A DNA stretch of 64,000 nt from Bombyx mori. Lineage: Eukaryota; Arthropoda; Insecta; Lepidoptera; Bombycidae. The first letter of the stretch is position 1, and each line of letters opens with the position of its first letter. Positions 61,460 through 64,000 of this stretch are shown piece by piece. The position numbers and the translations under genes were made by a program. The stretch is from NCBI RefSeq assembly GCF_030269925.1, contig NC_085110.1, positions 3,348,001 to 3,412,000 of the forward strand. The letters run 5' to 3'. The notes beneath the pieces were generated by a model. It saw nothing but the letters and a program-made list of their open reading frames with translations, ran no database searches and was not told where the DNA came from.

Positions 61460-64000
61460 TTAATTTACTCGTCGAGCCCTTCGTCGCAAGCGACGGGTTC
61501 GACGAGAACGGTGACCGGTGCTTGAAGTACCTAAAAGCACCGTTAGTGGATCAGGAGGATCCGAGATGACGTGTTTAGGGCGACGTCGACTGCTTTCCAT
61601 TCTGTCCGCAGGATCGGGAATGTAGTTACCGGCGGCCACGATGAGAGGGTTCTCGTGTCGTGCCGCTTTATCGAAGTGGCGCATGGACGCCGACTGCAGA
61701 TACTTACTGATGGACTCTAAGTCCAGGTCGTCATGGAGGTCGACGTTCCTGACGAACCACGGGGCTCCGACGGCTATCCTGCAAAAACGGGATTGAATAA
61801 TTTGAAAGGATTTTAAGTGTATGCGGGCCGCGTGAGCGAACACTACACTTGCATAGGTCATGACGGGGCGTATGCAAGTTTTGTAGAGTGTCACCTTATT
61901 TCTAAGGGACATTTTACTTCGCCTACATATCATCGGGTAGAGACGTCCTAGGATGAAGGCGGCACGATCGCGTACCGTCTTGATGTGGGGGCGGAATGTC
62001 ATCCTACTGTCGAGGGTGACGCCTAAATATTTGACCTTCGGGGCCCACGGTATGGGCTGGTCGTACATCGTGATTGGGCGAACGGCGGGGGCGGGGTTAT
62101 TGACGCGCCTAGTCGGGAGAGGGATGCTCAGCGTGGTGTTCGGAGGGCGACCCCTTTTGAAGAGCACCGCTGTGCTTTTCGTGGGGTTAATGTCGATGCG
62201 CCACTTCCGGAACCACTGTCCCATGGTGGTAGCTGCGGTCTGAAGTCGTCGATGAAGCAACGCCTTCTTCCTACACGAGTAGTAGATGGCGGTGTCATCG
62301 GCGAAGAGCGCCAGATGGGTCTCCGGAGACCGGGGTATATCGTTGATATACAAACTGAATAGTAACGGGGAGAGGGCGGAGCCTTGCGGGACTCCGGCTG
62401 TGACGTGACGGGGCCGGGAACGCGTTCCCTCGACTCGATATCGGAACGAACGGTTCGACAAGTAGTCTCGTATGATGAGCACGAGCCTGTCTGGCACTCC
62501 CATGTTATACAGTTTGTATATCAAACCGTTGTGCCAGACTTTATCGAACGCCTTCGCTATATCGAAGAAGAGGGCTCCTGTCGGAATGGGTTTCCGCCTG
62601 TTCAGCCCTAGTAAGATGTGCTCCGTGAGGCGGTGCACTTGATGGACGCACGAGTGTCTGGCGCGGAATCCAAACTGCTCGTCTATAAGAATTTTATTCG
62701 CGGATACGAAGTCCCAGAGGCGTTTACGAAGGAGCCGTTCGTAAAGTTTGCCTATCGCCGGGAGGAGACTGATGGGGCGGTAACTCGCGGTTTCGTTCTT
62801 CGGTTTGCCCGGCTTGTGTATGCCGATAACGTCCGCTTCTTTCCACGCCGCGGGAAAGATGCAGTTCGTCATAGCAGCATTTAATATGGTGGCCAACATC
62901 GTTATCAGTTGGGCTGGTAACAGTTTAAGCACGCGGTTGCGGATGCCGTCGGAGCCGGGAGCTTTCCGTGGTTGTAGGCTATCGATCGCCTCCTTGACCT
63001 CGGAAGTGGTAATGGGGGGTAACGCGTCCGAGGGCGGCAGGGAAGCTCTGCGCTCGACCTCCCTGTCGACGAACTCGGTGTGTTCGGGGTCCGCGTGTTG
63101 AGTGCTGGTGGTGCACTGCTCTTGCAGTGCATCGGCCAGCAACTCTGCCTTGTCATCGTCATCGTAAGCCGGTGATTGGCCTGAAGGGCGTACGAGAGGC
63201 GGCATAGTGGCTATAGTTTCGGACTTGAGGGTCCTAGCTAGTTGCCAGTATGCTTGGTGAGTGGGCGCGAGTTCTTCTAAATAACTATCCCAGTTTTCGT
63301 TTCGGGCGTCGCTTAAGCGGGATTTGACCTCCCGCTGTAAGCGACGCATCCGAGTCCGGTTTGAATCCGTGGGATATCGATCGTAGGCCCGGATTGCCGC
63401 GTTTCTGATTCTAACGAGGTCCCTAAGATCGGGGGAAAGTCTGATGCGGTGGAAGCAGTCCTCCACATCGACTTGTTTCGAAGATCTTATGATCGCCGTC
63501 GAGACGTGATCAGTGAAGATGTTTATGGATTCGACGGTATCCTCGGGGGATGGAGTTGAATCCGGGCCGCAAGGGAGGATTGGTGGAGCGGTGTCAGCTA
63601 AGCACGTGCCCAGCTTCTTCCAATCCACCATGGTCCTCGTATCTGGTTCGCGGTTGAGTGGGCGACCGAGCTGCATGACGACAGGTCGGTGGTCTGAGTC
63701 GAGTTCTGACATTGCCTCGATGGAGCGTAAGCGCAGAGTTACGTTCCTCAGCAGTGCCAGATCTATTGTGCTCGGACGACGCGCGGCGTTGTACGGATAG
63801 TACGTGGGGGTCGGGGGGTTGAATATTTCGAATGTGAGGTCGTCTATGAACGCGTCGAGACGCCTACCGTTCACATTCGTGCGATGGCAGTTCCACCTAG
63901 TGTGGTGGCAATTTAAATCGCCTGCCAGGATGACCGCGTCCCCCATACCGAACAGTGTCTCGAGGTCACTGCTCAGGAGGGGTTTGTCAGGGGGGAGATA
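61460..64000 (-). CDS. Jockey LINE ORF2: endonuclease-RT (partial, N-terminus beyond window)
   Basis: The reading frame is open to base 64000, so the apparent start at 63946 is internal. It begins in the endonuclease (LPPDKP, then AGDLNCHHTRWN and ELDSDHRPVV) and continues through RT: KAPGSDGIRN, YRPISLL, FDIAKAFDKVWH, GVPQGSALSPLLF, LFADDTAIYY. The RT tail ends with a basic run before the stop at 61460. No internal stops or shifts were seen, so the visible part is intact. Relative to the duplicated Jockey element the protein is collinear with many substitutions and a few short indels. Confidence 0.93.
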   Translation of the reverse strand, partial: YLPPDKPLLSSDLETLFGMGDAVILAGDLNCHHTRWNCHRTNVNGRRLDAFIDDLTFEIFNPPTPTYYPYNAARRPSTIDLALLRNVTLRLRSIEAMSELDSDHRPVVMQLGRPLNREPDTRTMVDWKKLGTCLADTAPPILPCGPDSTPSPEDTVESINIFTDHVSTAIIRSSKQVDVEDCFHRIRLSPDLRDLVRIRNAAIRAYDRYPTDSNRTRMRRLQREVKSRLSDARNENWDSYLEELAPTHQAYWQLARTLKSETIATMPPLVRPSGQSPAYDDDDKAELLADALQEQCTTSTQHADPEHTEFVDREVERRASLPPSDALPPITTSEVKEAIDSLQPRKAPGSDGIRNRVLKLLPAQLITMLATILNAAMTNCIFPAAWKEADVIGIHKPGKPKNETASYRPISLLPAIGKLYERLLRKRLWDFVSANKILIDEQFGFRARHSCVHQVHRLTEHILLGLNRRKPIPTGALFFDIAKAFDKVWHNGLIYKLYNMGVPDRLVLIIRDYLSNRSFRYRVEGTRSRPRHVTAGVPQGSALSPLLFSLYINDIPRSPETHLALFADDTAIYYSCRKKALLHRRLQTAATTMGQWFRKWRIDINPTKSTAVLFKRGRPPNTTLSIPLPTRRVNNPAPAVRPITMYDQPIPWAPKVKYLGVTLDSRMTFRPHIKTVRDRAAFILGRLYPMICRRSKMSLRNKVTLYKTCIRPVMTYASVVFAHAARIHLKSFQIIQSRFCRIAVGAPWFVRNVDLHDDLDLESISKYLQSASMRHFDKAARHENPLIVAAGNYIPDPADRMESSRRRPKHVISDPPDPLTVLLGTSSTGHRSRRTRRLRRRARRVN

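Larger units (their letters stand above)
61239..64000 (-). mobile_element. Jockey-clade non-LTR retrotransposon, second family, cut by window end
   Basis: Poly-A (T-run 61239-61263), 3' UTR with terminal hairpin (GCTGATAGCC...GGCTATTTCAGC) and stem/pseudoknot, then ORF2 to the window edge. Its protein is clearly related to, but distinct from, the element at 5057-10235. Confidence 0.9.

Noticed and set aside
1..64000. CRISPR array, operon or prokaryotic features
   Set aside because: No regularly spaced short direct repeats with unique spacers; gene structure, SINEs and Pol III signals are eukaryotic.
1..64000. Assignment to the W chromosome because of nested retrotransposons
   Set aside because: Dense nesting fits, but no W-specific marker is recognisable in the sequence; the chromosome cannot be told from this window.

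Overview
The window reads as silkmoth DNA (Bombyx or a close relative). Full-length and truncated copies of the tRNA-derived SINE Bm1 occur throughout, together with Jockey-, R1- and RTE-type LINEs, a mariner, a hAT-type element and AT-rich intergenic DNA. The species is inferred from recalled Bm1 sequence; no search was run. No ordinary multi-exon host gene is visible. The host-like content I can support is one tRNA-Gln(CUG) and a pair of paralogous small intronless genes that encode a beta-solenoid-like protein I do not recognise from a named family. Everything else is mobile DNA or unassigned AT-rich sequence.

Layout. Positions 1-24347 are dominated by a head-to-tail duplication with a 13,513-base period. 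Bases 1-10834 recur at 13514-24347 with only two differences noticed (4798 A / 18311 G and 8396 T / 21909 C). The simplest reading is a 13,513-base unit whose second copy is 10835-24347 and whose first copy starts about 2.68 kb before the window. Each unit carries a minus-strand, nearly intact Jockey-clade LINE (about 5.2 kb; endonuclease and reverse transcriptase intact, gag ORF with one frameshift in an A7 tract), several Bm1 pieces, a 321-base tandem dimer and a LINE tail. From 24.3 to 32.5 kb are Bm1 copies and LINE tails. 32.6-34.7 kb holds the first solenoid gene, in a segment that is repeated at 56.7-61.2 kb. 35-45 kb has two copies of a second tRNA-derived SINE, a family of short repeats with ACTAG...TATAGAT ends, and R1 and Jockey fragments. 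45.56-50.73 kb is a hAT-like element with a perfect 8-base target duplication, filled with an LTR-like piece, an R1 fragment and a broken mariner. 51.8-56.4 kb is an R1-clade LINE with intact ORF1 and decayed ORF2. 56.97-60.40 kb is a 3.4-kb terminal-inverted-repeat element carrying nested repeats. 60.7-61.1 kb is the second solenoid gene. 61.2 kb to the end is another Jockey LINE that runs off the window.

The two most interesting signals are a stem plus pseudoknot in the 3' UTR shared by several LINE families, where stem base pairs covary between copies, and the solenoid gene pair, whose two loci act as mutual empty sites for three transposon insertions. The LINE proteins would act together as a ribonucleoprotein: gag binds RNA, the endonuclease nicks the target, and the reverse transcriptase copies RNA from the 3' end. 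SINEs such as Bm1 depend on LINE machinery supplied in trans.
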